From positions 1 to 64,000 of the forward strand of contig JAMPFQ010000003.1 of assembly GCA_023664345.1 (NCBI GenBank): DNA of 64,000 nucleotides, written 5' to 3'. Shown piece after piece: positions 49,756 to 58,373 of the stretch; position 1 is the stretch's first letter; every line of letters starts with the position of its first letter. This DNA is from Lachnospiraceae bacterium. Its GTDB lineage: Bacteria; Bacillota; Clostridia; Lachnospirales; Lachnospiraceae. The translations under genes and the position numbers were made by a program. The notes below the pieces were generated by a model. That model had not been told where the DNA came from. It searched no databases and worked only from the letters and a program-made list of their open reading frames with translations.

Positions 49756-52200
49756 TTTCTCCGCCCCCAGCCATAGCAGCACCTGGGAAAAATCCATATC
49801 GCCCGCATAGTAAAATTTCGTGTAGCAGGGCTGGTTATAACAGTTGTTCTGCCATGCGATGCCGGTGCGGTACATGGTGTCATGCATCAGGGTGAACAGC
49901 TTGTGGGGTGTGATCTCCAGGCTGGTGTAAATGCGGACTGCGCTGCTGTCCTCGGTGCGCAGCAGAAGCTCCTCCCTGAAATCTCCGAAGATATCCGCCA
50001 CAAGGCAGGGGTTGCCCTTGGTGCCGTTGTTTGCCAGCGTGCCCTTCGGATTCAGAAGGATACCGTGGGTATTATCGTTGACGATACCCGTGTGCTTCCC
50101 ATGGATATAGTCCACTCCGTCTATGATCTGGGTACTCAGGTCCGCCGCGAATCGGATGCTCTGGTTAGTTCCCAGCGGGCTGTCAGGCAGCCTGTTTCCC
50201 TTACAGTCATACATTTCGTTCACCCAGACGCAGAGTCCCCGGACGTTGGGATCAACGTCGCCGATCATGCAGCGTCCCAGATCCGTCTCCGCATACTCGC
50301 CAAAGAAAGGCTCGCCCGTCTCCGCATCCCGCATGGCCCATCCATAGGGCGCGGCCTTTGCTCCCTCGAACACATTAAATATCTGGAATCCCGGCCTGTC
50401 AGGGTCGATGACCGCCACATGCATGGCATCGCCGTGGCCGAACTTGGCGTCCCGCCCGTCAGGAAGCTTTCCCCAGGAGGAGTACAGCACGCTTCCGTCA
50501 TGGTCGATGACCGCCGCGCCGTAGATGATCTCCTGGCAGCCGTCGCCGTCCACATCCGCCGCAGAAAGGCTATGGTCGCCCTGTCCCGCCAGACAGCCGT
50601 AGACGGGATCCGTCCCCACCGCCTCATGGGGACCGGAACGGAACGGATTGTCCATGGGCACATAGCCGCTGTCAATGTCAAAGCGGACGCGGTGCTTTCC
50701 CTCAAAGAAATCGTACGCCGCAATGGTGGTCCTGGTATAATATCCCCTGCAGATGATAAGGTACGGTCTCTCCCCGTCAAGATAGGCCACGCCGGACAGG
50801 AATCTGTCCACCCGGTTGCAGGGCTCGATGCGGTTCATGGCATAATCGCCCCACCGCAGGCCGTCGTCCTCCCTGGGATGGGGAAAACGTATGGTCTCCA
50901 GTTCCTCTCCCTCCCCGCTGAACATGGTCAGATACTCCGGCCCCTCATAAATATATCCCTCAAACTTGCGGAGCTCGTTTTTCCCGCTTCTTGCAGGGGC
51001 GTATATGTCCATAAAATAATCCGCCAGAGCCTCCGCGTCCTGCCGGGACAGGGGATATTTATACCTCTTTTCCAAGGGAGCGTCCTCTGTGGAAAAGCAT
51101 TCCTCCAGGGTGGCGGGCCACTGTCCGCTCTTTACCTCGTCCAGATCCTGCCAGCTTTGGAACAGTCTGACGATGTGCTGATAGTAGTCTGCGGCGGTGC
51201 AAACATAGTTATCTTCATGGGTAACACCCTCCGCCGCGTCTTCTTCAGGCAGGGTGATGTACTTTTTACTCCGGATCGCGCCGTCCTCATCATAAACGGT
51301 CATGCAGGTACCGGGGGCCGTCTTTACGGACATCTCCGCTTTGCCGTCCCCGTCAAAGTCGTAGACCATGAACTGGGTATAATGCGCTCCCGCCCGGATG
51401 TTCACGCCCATATCCAGACGCCACAAAAGCCTCCCGGAAAGCTTGTAACAGTCGATGAAGCATTTTCCGGTATATCCTTTTCCCGTCACATCATGAGCGT
51501 TGGAGGGATCCCATTTTACAAAGAACTCATACTCTCCGTCGCCGTCCACATCCCCCACGCTCATATCATTGGCGCTGTAGGTGTAAGCCTCCCCCGCGGG
51601 CGTGACGCCGCCCTCCGGGATCTGCATGGGAATCTCCAGGTACTCGTTGGGACAGACAGATACCGCCTGGCAGGGAGAAGCTTCTTTTCCTCCTCTCGCA
51701 GCGGCAACCGCATAAGTGTCCTGTAATGTGCCCTCCCTGTCCAGATAATTGGTGCTGTCCGTCACCAGGGCCAGCTTTTGGCCGTTCTTATATATCGCAT
51801 AGTCGGTCCCGCTCATACCGGTCTTGGTATATCCTGTGACCTCATCCAGGAACATCCTCCATCCCAGAAATACCCCTTCTCCGGTGGCAATGGCGATCAG
51901 TCCCCTGTTCAGTTTCTCAAGCTGCTCATGAAAGACCTTTTTCACAGGAGTTTTCAGCAGTCCGCTCTCTCCCCGCTTTTCCCCGCCGCGCCAGGCTTCC
52001 ACTTTCAGATAATGGGGAACATGGGTCGCTTTCTCTAAGGTAAAGCCTGTGTCCGTTCCCTCATAGACGCATTTATATTCCATGGCATCACTGTATCGAT
52101 CCGACCAGTACAGGCGATACGTGCAGCCGCTTTCTTCCTCCTGCCACCGTATGCCAAGACGCGTGTCCTCAACTTTTTCCAGTTCTAATCGTATTGTCAT
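49750..52200 (-). CDS. PL11 rhamnogalacturonan lyase, cytoplasmic
   Basis: An 816-residue polysaccharide lyase of family 11 (YesW/YesX type), which cleaves the rhamnogalacturonan-I backbone of pectin by beta-elimination. The eight-bladed propeller shows repeated calcium-type loops (DVDGDGEYEF, DFDGDGKAEM, DVDGDGCQEI) and the family end ADIFGDFREELLLRT, HDTMYRTGIAWQNNCYN. Residues 1-200 are beta-rich fibronectin-like. No signal peptide, so it should act on imported fragments. I start it at ATG 52200 with AGAGG before it. The stop codon is within a hairpin repeat. No transporter is adjacent. Confidence 0.92.
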   Translation of the reverse strand: MTIRLELEKVEDTRLGIRWQEEESGCTYRLYWSDRYSDAMEYKCVYEGTDTGFTLEKATHVPHYLKVEAWRGGEKRGESGLLKTPVKKVFHEQLEKLNRGLIAIATGEGVFLGWRMFLDEVTGYTKTGMSGTDYAIYKNGQKLALVTDSTNYLDREGTLQDTYAVAAARGGKEASPCQAVSVCPNEYLEIPMQIPEGGVTPAGEAYTYSANDMSVGDVDGDGEYEFFVKWDPSNAHDVTGKGYTGKCFIDCYKLSGRLLWRLDMGVNIRAGAHYTQFMVYDFDGDGKAEMSVKTAPGTCMTVYDEDGAIRSKKYITLPEEDAAEGVTHEDNYVCTAADYYQHIVRLFQSWQDLDEVKSGQWPATLEECFSTEDAPLEKRYKYPLSRQDAEALADYFMDIYAPARSGKNELRKFEGYIYEGPEYLTMFSGEGEELETIRFPHPREDDGLRWGDYAMNRIEPCNRVDRFLSGVAYLDGERPYLIICRGYYTRTTIAAYDFFEGKHRVRFDIDSGYVPMDNPFRSGPHEAVGTDPVYGCLAGQGDHSLSAADVDGDGCQEIIYGAAVIDHDGSVLYSSWGKLPDGRDAKFGHGDAMHVAVIDPDRPGFQIFNVFEGAKAAPYGWAMRDAETGEPFFGEYAETDLGRCMIGDVDPNVRGLCVWVNEMYDCKGNRLPDSPLGTNQSIRFAADLSTQIIDGVDYIHGKHTGIVNDNTHGILLNPKGTLANNGTKGNPCLVADIFGDFREELLLRTEDSSAVRIYTSLEITPHKLFTLMHDTMYRTGIAWQNNCYNQPCYTKFYYAGDMDFSQVLLWLGAEKV

Positions 52201-52275
52201 ATTACCTCTTGTTCCGCCGCACAAGCGGCATTTTGATCGCAGGAACTTTGGGTCTGTGCCTTCCGTTTTCCCGCA

Positions 52276-52854
52276 CTACAGATACCGCACCACATCCGAC
52301 AGTTTCCGCTTGGGGACGCAGTAATCCCTGTTTTCGTCCAGGTAATATTTAAACTGCGCCGGATCCTCCATATCCACAATATGGCTCACATGGGAGGGAT
52401 AGCCAAAGGCCACCACCGTGTGGAGCGTCTGCTGCTGTGTCAGTCCGAACATTTCCGACAGCGCGGGCTTGTTGCAGGCGCCGATCATGCAGCTGCCCAC
52501 GCCCCTGTTCCATGCTGCCAGCGTCATATTACTGATGGCAAGCCCCGCGTCTGTGTCACAGTCGGGATTGATATCCATGTTCTTCACCACCGCGATGAAA
52601 AGGACCGGCCTTTCATCCTCCTTGGGCTGCCCCTGCTCCGGAGGCAGCGCTCCCGCCCATTTCGTGTGGGCAAATACTTCCGCCACCTTATCCGGATCCT
52701 TTATCACAATGTAAGTCAAAGGCTGCCTGTTCGCAGCGCTGGAAGCCAGCCTTGCCGCCGCCAGGATCTCCTCTGTGATATCCTGTGGAACCGCTTTCTG
52801 CTGAAAGCGGCGGTAAGTACGCCTGGTCGCCAGTAATTCCATCAAATCTTCCAT
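52276..52854 (-). CDS. nitroreductase-family flavoprotein
   Basis: A 192-residue FMN-dependent nitroreductase-like protein: LLATRRTYRRFQQKAVP at the N-terminus (phosphate-binding Arg), SSAANRQPLTYIVI, the dimer helix DAGLAISNMTLAAWNRGVGSCMIG and FGYPS. It probably reduces quinones, nitro compounds or flavins with NAD(P)H; the substrate is not predictable. GGAG lies 6 nt before ATG. It is 37 bp from the methylase gene upstream, so possibly co-transcribed. Confidence 0.9.
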   Translation of the reverse strand: MEDLMELLATRRTYRRFQQKAVPQDITEEILAAARLASSAANRQPLTYIVIKDPDKVAEVFAHTKWAGALPPEQGQPKEDERPVLFIAVVKNMDINPDCDTDAGLAISNMTLAAWNRGVGSCMIGACNKPALSEMFGLTQQQTLHTVVAFGYPSHVSHIVDMEDPAQFKYYLDENRDYCVPKRKLSDVVRYL

Positions 52855-52890
52855 CTCTCTCTCCTTTTCACATTCTTTATAGTTCCACTT

Positions 52891-54036
52891 TCAATTAAAC
52901 ATTCCGATCATCCGCAAGATCTCCATCTGATCGTTTCTATTTACAATATTCTCGGCCAATACTTCCAATATCTTCGAATGTTCCACTACTTCGGAGATCT
53001 TTGCTATGATAAGCGTCTTGTCGGTCACGGTCAACTCTTTTTTCGTATGATATCCGATCACCTCCAATGTTCTTACCAAAAGCAGGAAAACAAGCATTTT
53101 CGTTACATTCACATACAAGGACCTGCCTTTCAGGGCATCCATATAATATTCAAAAATACATTGTACCGCTATATTTTCATATTCGATATCCAGATCCAGA
53201 CTCTTGAACTCGCTGTTCCACATCTGATATGTCTGCTCATCCTCCGGATCGATAGTCCGAAACTTTTCCAGTACATTCCTCTCCCCCGCGTGGAGTCCCT
53301 TACATGAGACAAGGCTTTCAAACAGACTGTAGATCCAGTTCCATTTCAGCGCTCCCGCAAAAGGATTCGTCCGATCGCCGGCATAGATCTTTTGCCTGTA
53401 CTCTTTCTCCCTGAGGCATTCTATGCTTTCCCTGATCATCTGAAGATCCTGTTTCTCAATATGTTCCTGCACAATATTGGCCTCAACCAGCACAAGCTGC
53501 AATCGCTGCCATAACTGCAGGTCTCTGTCCTGCAAAATATCGGTGGCAATGACGAGGCTGTTGATCAATTCGTTATACAAAGTCCAATCAGCATTTCCCA
53601 CACTGACCTCATCCTCATCTTCCATAAAGCGGAATATGATCGGATCTTTCTTCTCTATCACTATCCTTGCCACCTCCGGACAGGAAAGCATCAGCGTCGC
53701 CATAGTGACATCATAATACTGCATCGTTTCCCTGGGATATACCTGGCATACATAGCACATTGCGCTCTCGGAGATCAGACTGTAAATATCACACAGATTC
53801 TGCCCGTTTAAAAAAGGACACCTGTCGTCACCATCCAGAACGATCCTATAAACTCCATTTTCATCGGCCTTGATACGGCTGCAGATCCTGCTGCGCAGCG
53901 GTTCGTCCAACGCCTGGTATCTGTCATAAGTGTTCCTGTCGATCGATATCCCCCACCCCTTTTGGCAGCAGCTGTCAATACACTTCCCCCCGATACAGGA
54001 AAATTCTTCATAAAAATCCGTACAAATATATTTCAT
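52891..54036 (-). CDS. fliB: flagellin lysine-N-methylase (FliB-like)
   Basis: A 381-residue protein matching FliB, which methylates lysines of flagellin. Cysteine motifs are CIDSCCQKGWGI (about 19-30), CPFLNGQNLCDIY and CYVCQVYPR, probably binding a metal cluster. The rest is helical. No flagellar gene occurs in the window. FliB-like proteins are often encoded away from flagellin genes and some may have other targets. AAGGGAA precedes ATG; a promoter candidate is at 54068-54097. Codon use is more A+T-rich than neighbouring genes. Confidence 0.85.
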   Translation of the reverse strand: MKYICTDFYEEFSCIGGKCIDSCCQKGWGISIDRNTYDRYQALDEPLRSRICSRIKADENGVYRIVLDGDDRCPFLNGQNLCDIYSLISESAMCYVCQVYPRETMQYYDVTMATLMLSCPEVARIVIEKKDPIIFRFMEDEDEVSVGNADWTLYNELINSLVIATDILQDRDLQLWQRLQLVLVEANIVQEHIEKQDLQMIRESIECLREKEYRQKIYAGDRTNPFAGALKWNWIYSLFESLVSCKGLHAGERNVLEKFRTIDPEDEQTYQMWNSEFKSLDLDIEYENIAVQCIFEYYMDALKGRSLYVNVTKMLVFLLLVRTLEVIGYHTKKELTVTDKTLIIAKISEVVEHSKILEVLAENIVNRNDQMEILRMIGMFN

Positions 54037-54067
54037 CCGTATATTCCCTTTCCTGATCTGGATCTAT

Positions 54068-54097
54068 ACGATACCGTTTATCATCTGTCACAGTCAA
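54068..54097 (-). promoter_or_regulatory. possible promoter of fliB
   Basis: TTGACT (54092-54097), 18 nt, TATCGT (54068-54073) on the minus strand. Confidence 0.5.
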
Positions 54098-54328
54098 TGT
54101 CCCCGCTGCAGGCAACGGAACCCATCCTAAGATGCAGTGCAATGCCTTTATCAGTCTGCCACAATGCAAAGTCTATCTATCTCAATTTCAAATATGGGCT
54201 TCGGTCATTGCCGTTCTCAAAGCCCAGATCGAACGACTGAGTCAATACATGGAAAGAGACCGCCTCAAATATTCTGCTGAGACAGCCTCTTCCATAACCC
54301 GTCCGGGAATCGTTTCTTAAATACAGGC
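54098..54328. other. intergenic region between fliB and pnp
   Basis: On the plus strand a 62-codon frame (54132-54320) reads helical in its second half (VLKAQIERLSQYMERDRLKY) but has no ribosome site or promoter; it may be a gene fragment. An imperfect 12-bp inverted repeat at 54256-54291 (AGAGACCGCCTC, GAGACAGCCTCT) lies about 37 bp after pnp and could be its terminator on the minus strand (TTTCC follows). Confidence 0.4.
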
Positions 54329-56419
54329 TTATTTCTGTGCCACGTCTTTCATGGAGAAGCTGATCCTGCCCATCTTATCCTTGCCCAGGCACACCACAGT
54401 CACTATGTCGCCCAACGTGAGCACATCCTCAACGCGGTTGATCCTTTCCCTGGCGATCTTGGAGATGTGCACCATGCCTTCCTTGCCGGGAGCAAACTCT
54501 ATGAACGCGCCGAACTCCTTGATGCTGACTACCTTGCCCTTGAAGATCTGGCCTTCCTCAAAGTCGGTGACAATGATCTTGACCATCTCCACCGCTTTCT
54601 CCATCATATCCTTGTCCGTACCGCAGACAGACACATTGCCGTCATCGGTGATGTCGATCTTAACGCCTGTGCGGGCAATGATCTCATTGATGGTCTTGCC
54701 TCTCTGGCCCACCACATCGCCGATCTTCTCGGGATCGATCTGAATGGAGATGATCTTGGGCGCATAGGGTCCCACTTCCGGTCTGGGTTCGGAGATCGCA
54801 GGCTTCATACAGGTATCCATAATGAAGAGCCTTGCCTCACGACAGCGTGCGATAGCGCCCTCCACAATGGGTCTGGTAAGGCCGTGGATCTTGATGTCCA
54901 TCTGGATCGCGGTGATGCCTTCCGTAGTACCTGTCACTTTGAAGTCCATATCTCCGAAGAAATCTTCCAGTCCCTGGATATCGGTGAGCAGTACGAAATC
55001 ATCATCCGTCTCACCGGTCACAAGACCGCAGGAGATGCCCGCAACCATCTTCTTGATGGGCACGCCCGCCGCCATCAGGGACATACAGGACGCGCAGGTG
55101 GATGCCATGGAGGTGGATCCGTTGGACTCAAAGGTCTCGGATACGGTCCGGATGGCATAGGGGAATTCCTCCTCGCTGGGAAGCACGGGGATCAGCGCTC
55201 TCTCAGCCAGCGCACCGTGACCGATCTCACGTCTTCCGGGGCCTCTGGAGGGCTTTGTCTCACCTACGGAATAGGAGGGGAAATTGTAGTGGTGCATATA
55301 TCTCTTGCTGACTTCGTTCTCGTCCAGCCCGTCAAGCCTCTGCTGTTCGGACAAAGGCGCCAACGTACACACGTTGCAGATCTGGGTCTGTCCGCGGGTG
55401 AACATGGCGGAACCATGTACGCGGGGAATGATATCCACCTCTGCCGCCAGAGGACGAATCTGTGTGATCTCACGGCCATCGGGACGTTTGTGGTCTTTCA
55501 GGATCATCTTGCGCACGGTCTTCTTCTGATACTGGTAGACAGCCTCACTCAGCATGGCAAGCCATTCCTCATTCTCAGCGAAAGCCTCCTCCAGCTTCCC
55601 GGTGATCACGCGGATATTTTCCTCACGGGTCTGCTTATCATCGGTAAACACCGCTTCCTCCATCTCCGCGGGAGTGACCAGCTTCATCATCTCGTCGAAC
55701 ATTTCCTGAGGGATCGCGCAGCTGGTGTATTCATGCTTTTGCTTGCCCACTTCGGCAACGATCTTATCAATGAAAGCGATGATGGTCTGATTGACCTCAT
55801 GCGCTTTGTAGATCGCCTCGATCATCTTATCCTCGGGAACCTCGTTGGCGCCCGCCTCGATCATGATGACTTTCTCCCTGGTGGAAGCAACGGTCAGGTT
55901 CAGGTCGCCCACTTTCCACTGTTCCTGAGAAGGATTGATTACCAGTTCCCCATCGATCATGCCCATCTGGGTCATGGCACAGGGGCCGTCAAAAGGGATA
56001 TCGGAAATACAGGTGGCGATGGCCGCGCCCAGCATGGCTACCAACTCAGGGCGGCACGCGGGATCCACGCTCATCACCAGATTGTTCAGGGTAACATCAT
56101 TTCTGTAGTCCTTGGGGAACAGGGGACGCATGGGTCTGTCGATCACACGGCTGGTAAGGACAGCATTTTCACTTGCCTTACCCTCTCTCTTGTTGAAACC
56201 GCCGGGAATCTTGCCCACCGCATACATCTTTTCCTCAAATTCCACGCTCAGGGGGAAGAAATCGATCCCCTCCCTGGGTTTCTCGGATGCGGTCGCGGTG
56301 GAAAGCACCACCGTATCGCCATAGTGCATAAAAGCGCATCCGTTTGCCTGCCTGCCCACACGGTCGATATCGACTTTCAGAGTACGGCCGGCCAGTTCCA
56401 TTTCATAACATTTGTACAT
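54329..56419 (-). CDS. pnp: polyribonucleotide nucleotidyltransferase (PNPase)
   Basis: A 696-residue phosphorolytic 3'-5' exoribonuclease. Two RNase PH-like domains (about 1-230 and 300-540), KH domain with KIGDVVGQRGKTINEI, and an S1 domain (GQIFKGKVVSIKEFGAFIEF...KEGMVHISKI) at the C-terminus. Full length and intact. It degrades mRNA and can bind structured 3' ends, which is of interest given the many hairpin repeats at gene 3' ends here. It lies downstream of rpsO as in most bacteria. GGAGGA precedes ATG. Confidence 0.97.
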   Translation of the reverse strand: MYKCYEMELAGRTLKVDIDRVGRQANGCAFMHYGDTVVLSTATASEKPREGIDFFPLSVEFEEKMYAVGKIPGGFNKREGKASENAVLTSRVIDRPMRPLFPKDYRNDVTLNNLVMSVDPACRPELVAMLGAAIATCISDIPFDGPCAMTQMGMIDGELVINPSQEQWKVGDLNLTVASTREKVIMIEAGANEVPEDKMIEAIYKAHEVNQTIIAFIDKIVAEVGKQKHEYTSCAIPQEMFDEMMKLVTPAEMEEAVFTDDKQTREENIRVITGKLEEAFAENEEWLAMLSEAVYQYQKKTVRKMILKDHKRPDGREITQIRPLAAEVDIIPRVHGSAMFTRGQTQICNVCTLAPLSEQQRLDGLDENEVSKRYMHHYNFPSYSVGETKPSRGPGRREIGHGALAERALIPVLPSEEEFPYAIRTVSETFESNGSTSMASTCASCMSLMAAGVPIKKMVAGISCGLVTGETDDDFVLLTDIQGLEDFFGDMDFKVTGTTEGITAIQMDIKIHGLTRPIVEGAIARCREARLFIMDTCMKPAISEPRPEVGPYAPKIISIQIDPEKIGDVVGQRGKTINEIIARTGVKIDITDDGNVSVCGTDKDMMEKAVEMVKIIVTDFEEGQIFKGKVVSIKEFGAFIEFAPGKEGMVHISKIARERINRVEDVLTLGDIVTVVCLGKDKMGRISFSMKDVAQK

Positions 56420-56594
56420 ATGTCCTCCATTCTGCCGTTATAACGGCTTGTCTATCTTCAGGAACAGAAGACACCGAAACTACTGAAAAAAACATGGTGC
56501 TATCCATGCGCTTTTCAGCGGTCTCGGGGCTTACTTCTGCTCCATGATGACTTTTGCTGCGACCCGCTGCAGGGCCTCGCATTATGCACAACAA

Positions 56595-56627
56595 GCGGAA
56601 AGTACCGGGTGCCCGGCCGCTTTCCGC
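56595..56627 (-). terminator. hairpin between rpsO and pnp
   Basis: GCGGAAAG pairs with CTTTCCGC around a GC-rich loop 18 nt after the rpsO stop. On the minus strand it is followed by TTGTTGTG, so termination may be partial, allowing readthrough to pnp, or the hairpin may be an RNase processing site. Confidence 0.55.
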
Positions 56628-56645
56628 CTACTGTCAGTATATTGC

Positions 56646-56912
56646 TTATTTTCTTAATCCCAGCCTCTCGATCAGGGAACGATATCTCTCGATGTCCTTT
56701 CTCTTCAGATACTCCAGAAGGCCGCGTCTCTGGCCTACCAGTTTCAGCATACCGCGGCGGGAATGATGATCCTTGGGATTTGCCTGTAAATGCTCGGTAA
56801 GTTCCTTGATCCTTGCGGTCAGAACAGCCACCTGTACCTCGGGTGAACCGGTGTCACCGGGTGTTCTCGCATACTCGTTCATGATCGCTGTTTTCTTTTC
56901 CTTAGAAATCAT
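56646..56912 (-). CDS. rpsO: 30S ribosomal protein S15
   Basis: An 88-residue S15 of standard length: [59 protein letters not shown]. It binds 16S rRNA early in small-subunit assembly. ATG 56912 has GGAGG 8 nt before it; in-frame upstream ATGs lack a ribosome site. In other bacteria S15 represses its own translation; nothing specific is visible here. Confidence 0.97.
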   Translation of the reverse strand: MISKEKKTAIMNEYARTPGDTGSPEVQVAVLTARIKELTEHLQANPKDHHSRRGMLKLVGQRRGLLEYLKRKDIERYRSLIERLGLRK

Positions 56913-57063
56913 TTCTTTTTCCTCCATATCAATCTCATGTGTTATTTTACCGTATGAATCGCCCGACACTAAGCAGCGGTTGGAGCCTCCGAAAACCGGG
57001 CATCGGCTAAATCATACTTGGATATTTTACCATATCCGTCCATAAATGTAAACTACTAATTTT

Positions 57064-58320
57064 TCACCACCCCATATATAACTGTCTGAGTTCTTCATAC
57101 TCCTGCATGGTAATCTTTTCATCCCGGTATGTGAAATCGCTGTTTTCCGTATACTTACCCTGGTCAGGCTCCTCCCAATATTCCGCGGACAGGGTGAACT
57201 GATCTGCCACTTTCCCGTCGCCGTTGAACTTCTCAAACCAGAACATCTGCCTGCCAGCGTGGGTAGTGTCGCTGTGCACGATCCAGGCCTCATCCTCGAT
57301 ATATGTGTAGTCACAGATTCCGGCGGTGCCTTCCCCCTGAGCCAGATAATATAAAATGCCGTCCCTGAAATCCAGGACTGCGGCGCCGTAATGTCCCACG
57401 CTGTCGATCACCAGTTCTTCCTTGCCGTCATTGTCAAGATCCAGCCGGGAAACCTTATATTCCTCCTCTTCCAGGAATCCGCCATCGCAATATTCTTCAT
57501 AATAAATGCCAGATCCTCCGTCCACTCTGGAAAATGCAGGCAGCTGATCGTTCAGGAACAGGTCAAAGGCCTGTGCTTCCGTTATCCCCCCGGTCATTTG
57601 TATGATCTGCCATCTGCCATCCTTATAACCCACAAGACATGACCGGTCAACATAAGCCCTCCCTGCTTCTTTCCCATAGGATTCCATCTTTAAAACAGGA
57701 TACGCATATCCGTCAACAGAAAGATCCGCAATTGCAGTATTCCATACTTCGCCCGAAAGTTCCTCAATGTCCGTTGCCGGAGAGATGTTTTTCACAGCCG
57801 TATCCTTCCCCTCAAAAAAATCGATCAGGGTATATTCTGTTGCCGTATTTGCAAAATACCTGTGTACCAGGACCTCCTCCGTCCCATCACCGGTAATGTC
57901 GCAATACTCGACCTTTTCAACTATGCTTGGCGAATACATTACCTCCAGATCGACTGCCTCCCCATTACGGAAAGTAAAATGCAGCTTTGTTGCATCACAT
58001 CCGGAAGCGCCGTCAGTAGAAAAATCTTCCCAGCTGACATCTACCGGCATATCCTCCTGTTCCGGCGCACTGCTCCCGCTGCCGAAAATCCCGGAAAGAT
58101 CTGACGTTTCCTCAGGTTCTGCCTCCCGAACCGCCGCCTGCCCTGCATTTTCTACCTTTTCTGCGCCGATGGAAACCGACCGTTCCTCCTCATCGTCCCC
58201 GCTGACCGCACAGGAAACGCTTCCCGCCGATACAGCCGCAGCAAGAACCACCGCCGCCACAAAATAAATTATCTTCCTCAAACCGTTACCAAAAAGACTT
58301 ATGAAATGCGGTATACGCAT
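57064..58320 (-). CDS. FG-GAP/VCBS-like lipoprotein of unknown function
   Basis: A 418-residue secreted protein. Signal peptide with a possible lipobox AGSVSC (C37), an acidic Ser/Glu-rich linker (about 40-95), then a beta-rich domain with two calcium-like loops, DITGDGTEEVLV and DLDNDGKEELVID, as in FG-GAP propeller repeats. I do not recognise a specific family. The start ATG lies inside a perfect 15-bp inverted repeat (58296-58330), which could hide the start codon in the mRNA. GGGG lies 9 nt before ATG. Confidence 0.75.
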   Translation of the reverse strand: MRIPHFISLFGNGLRKIIYFVAAVVLAAAVSAGSVSCAVSGDDEEERSVSIGAEKVENAGQAAVREAEPEETSDLSGIFGSGSSAPEQEDMPVDVSWEDFSTDGASGCDATKLHFTFRNGEAVDLEVMYSPSIVEKVEYCDITGDGTEEVLVHRYFANTATEYTLIDFFEGKDTAVKNISPATDIEELSGEVWNTAIADLSVDGYAYPVLKMESYGKEAGRAYVDRSCLVGYKDGRWQIIQMTGGITEAQAFDLFLNDQLPAFSRVDGGSGIYYEEYCDGGFLEEEEYKVSRLDLDNDGKEELVIDSVGHYGAAVLDFRDGILYYLAQGEGTAGICDYTYIEDEAWIVHSDTTHAGRQMFWFEKFNGDGKVADQFTLSAEYWEEPDQGKYTENSDFTYRDEKITMQEYEELRQLYMGW

Positions 58321-58330
58321 TTCATAAGTC
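58296..58330. promoter_or_regulatory. perfect inverted repeat covering a start codon
   Basis: GACTTATGAAATGCG (58296-58310) and CGCATTTCATAAGTC (58316-58330) form a perfect 15-bp stem with a 5-nt loop. The start codon of the 418-aa lipoprotein (58318-58320) is within the stem. Confidence 0.7.
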
Positions 58331-58373
58331 CCCTTTCACATTTCTCATATGCAACCTTGAAAACCCTGTCGCG

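Noticed and set aside
54467..56443. A 658-codon open frame antisense to pnp, and similar long antisense frames opposite feoB, the PL11 gene and nrdD
   Set aside because: They are by-products of GC-rich codon use in the real genes: no ribosome sites, no recognisable domains, low-complexity His/Leu/Arg content.
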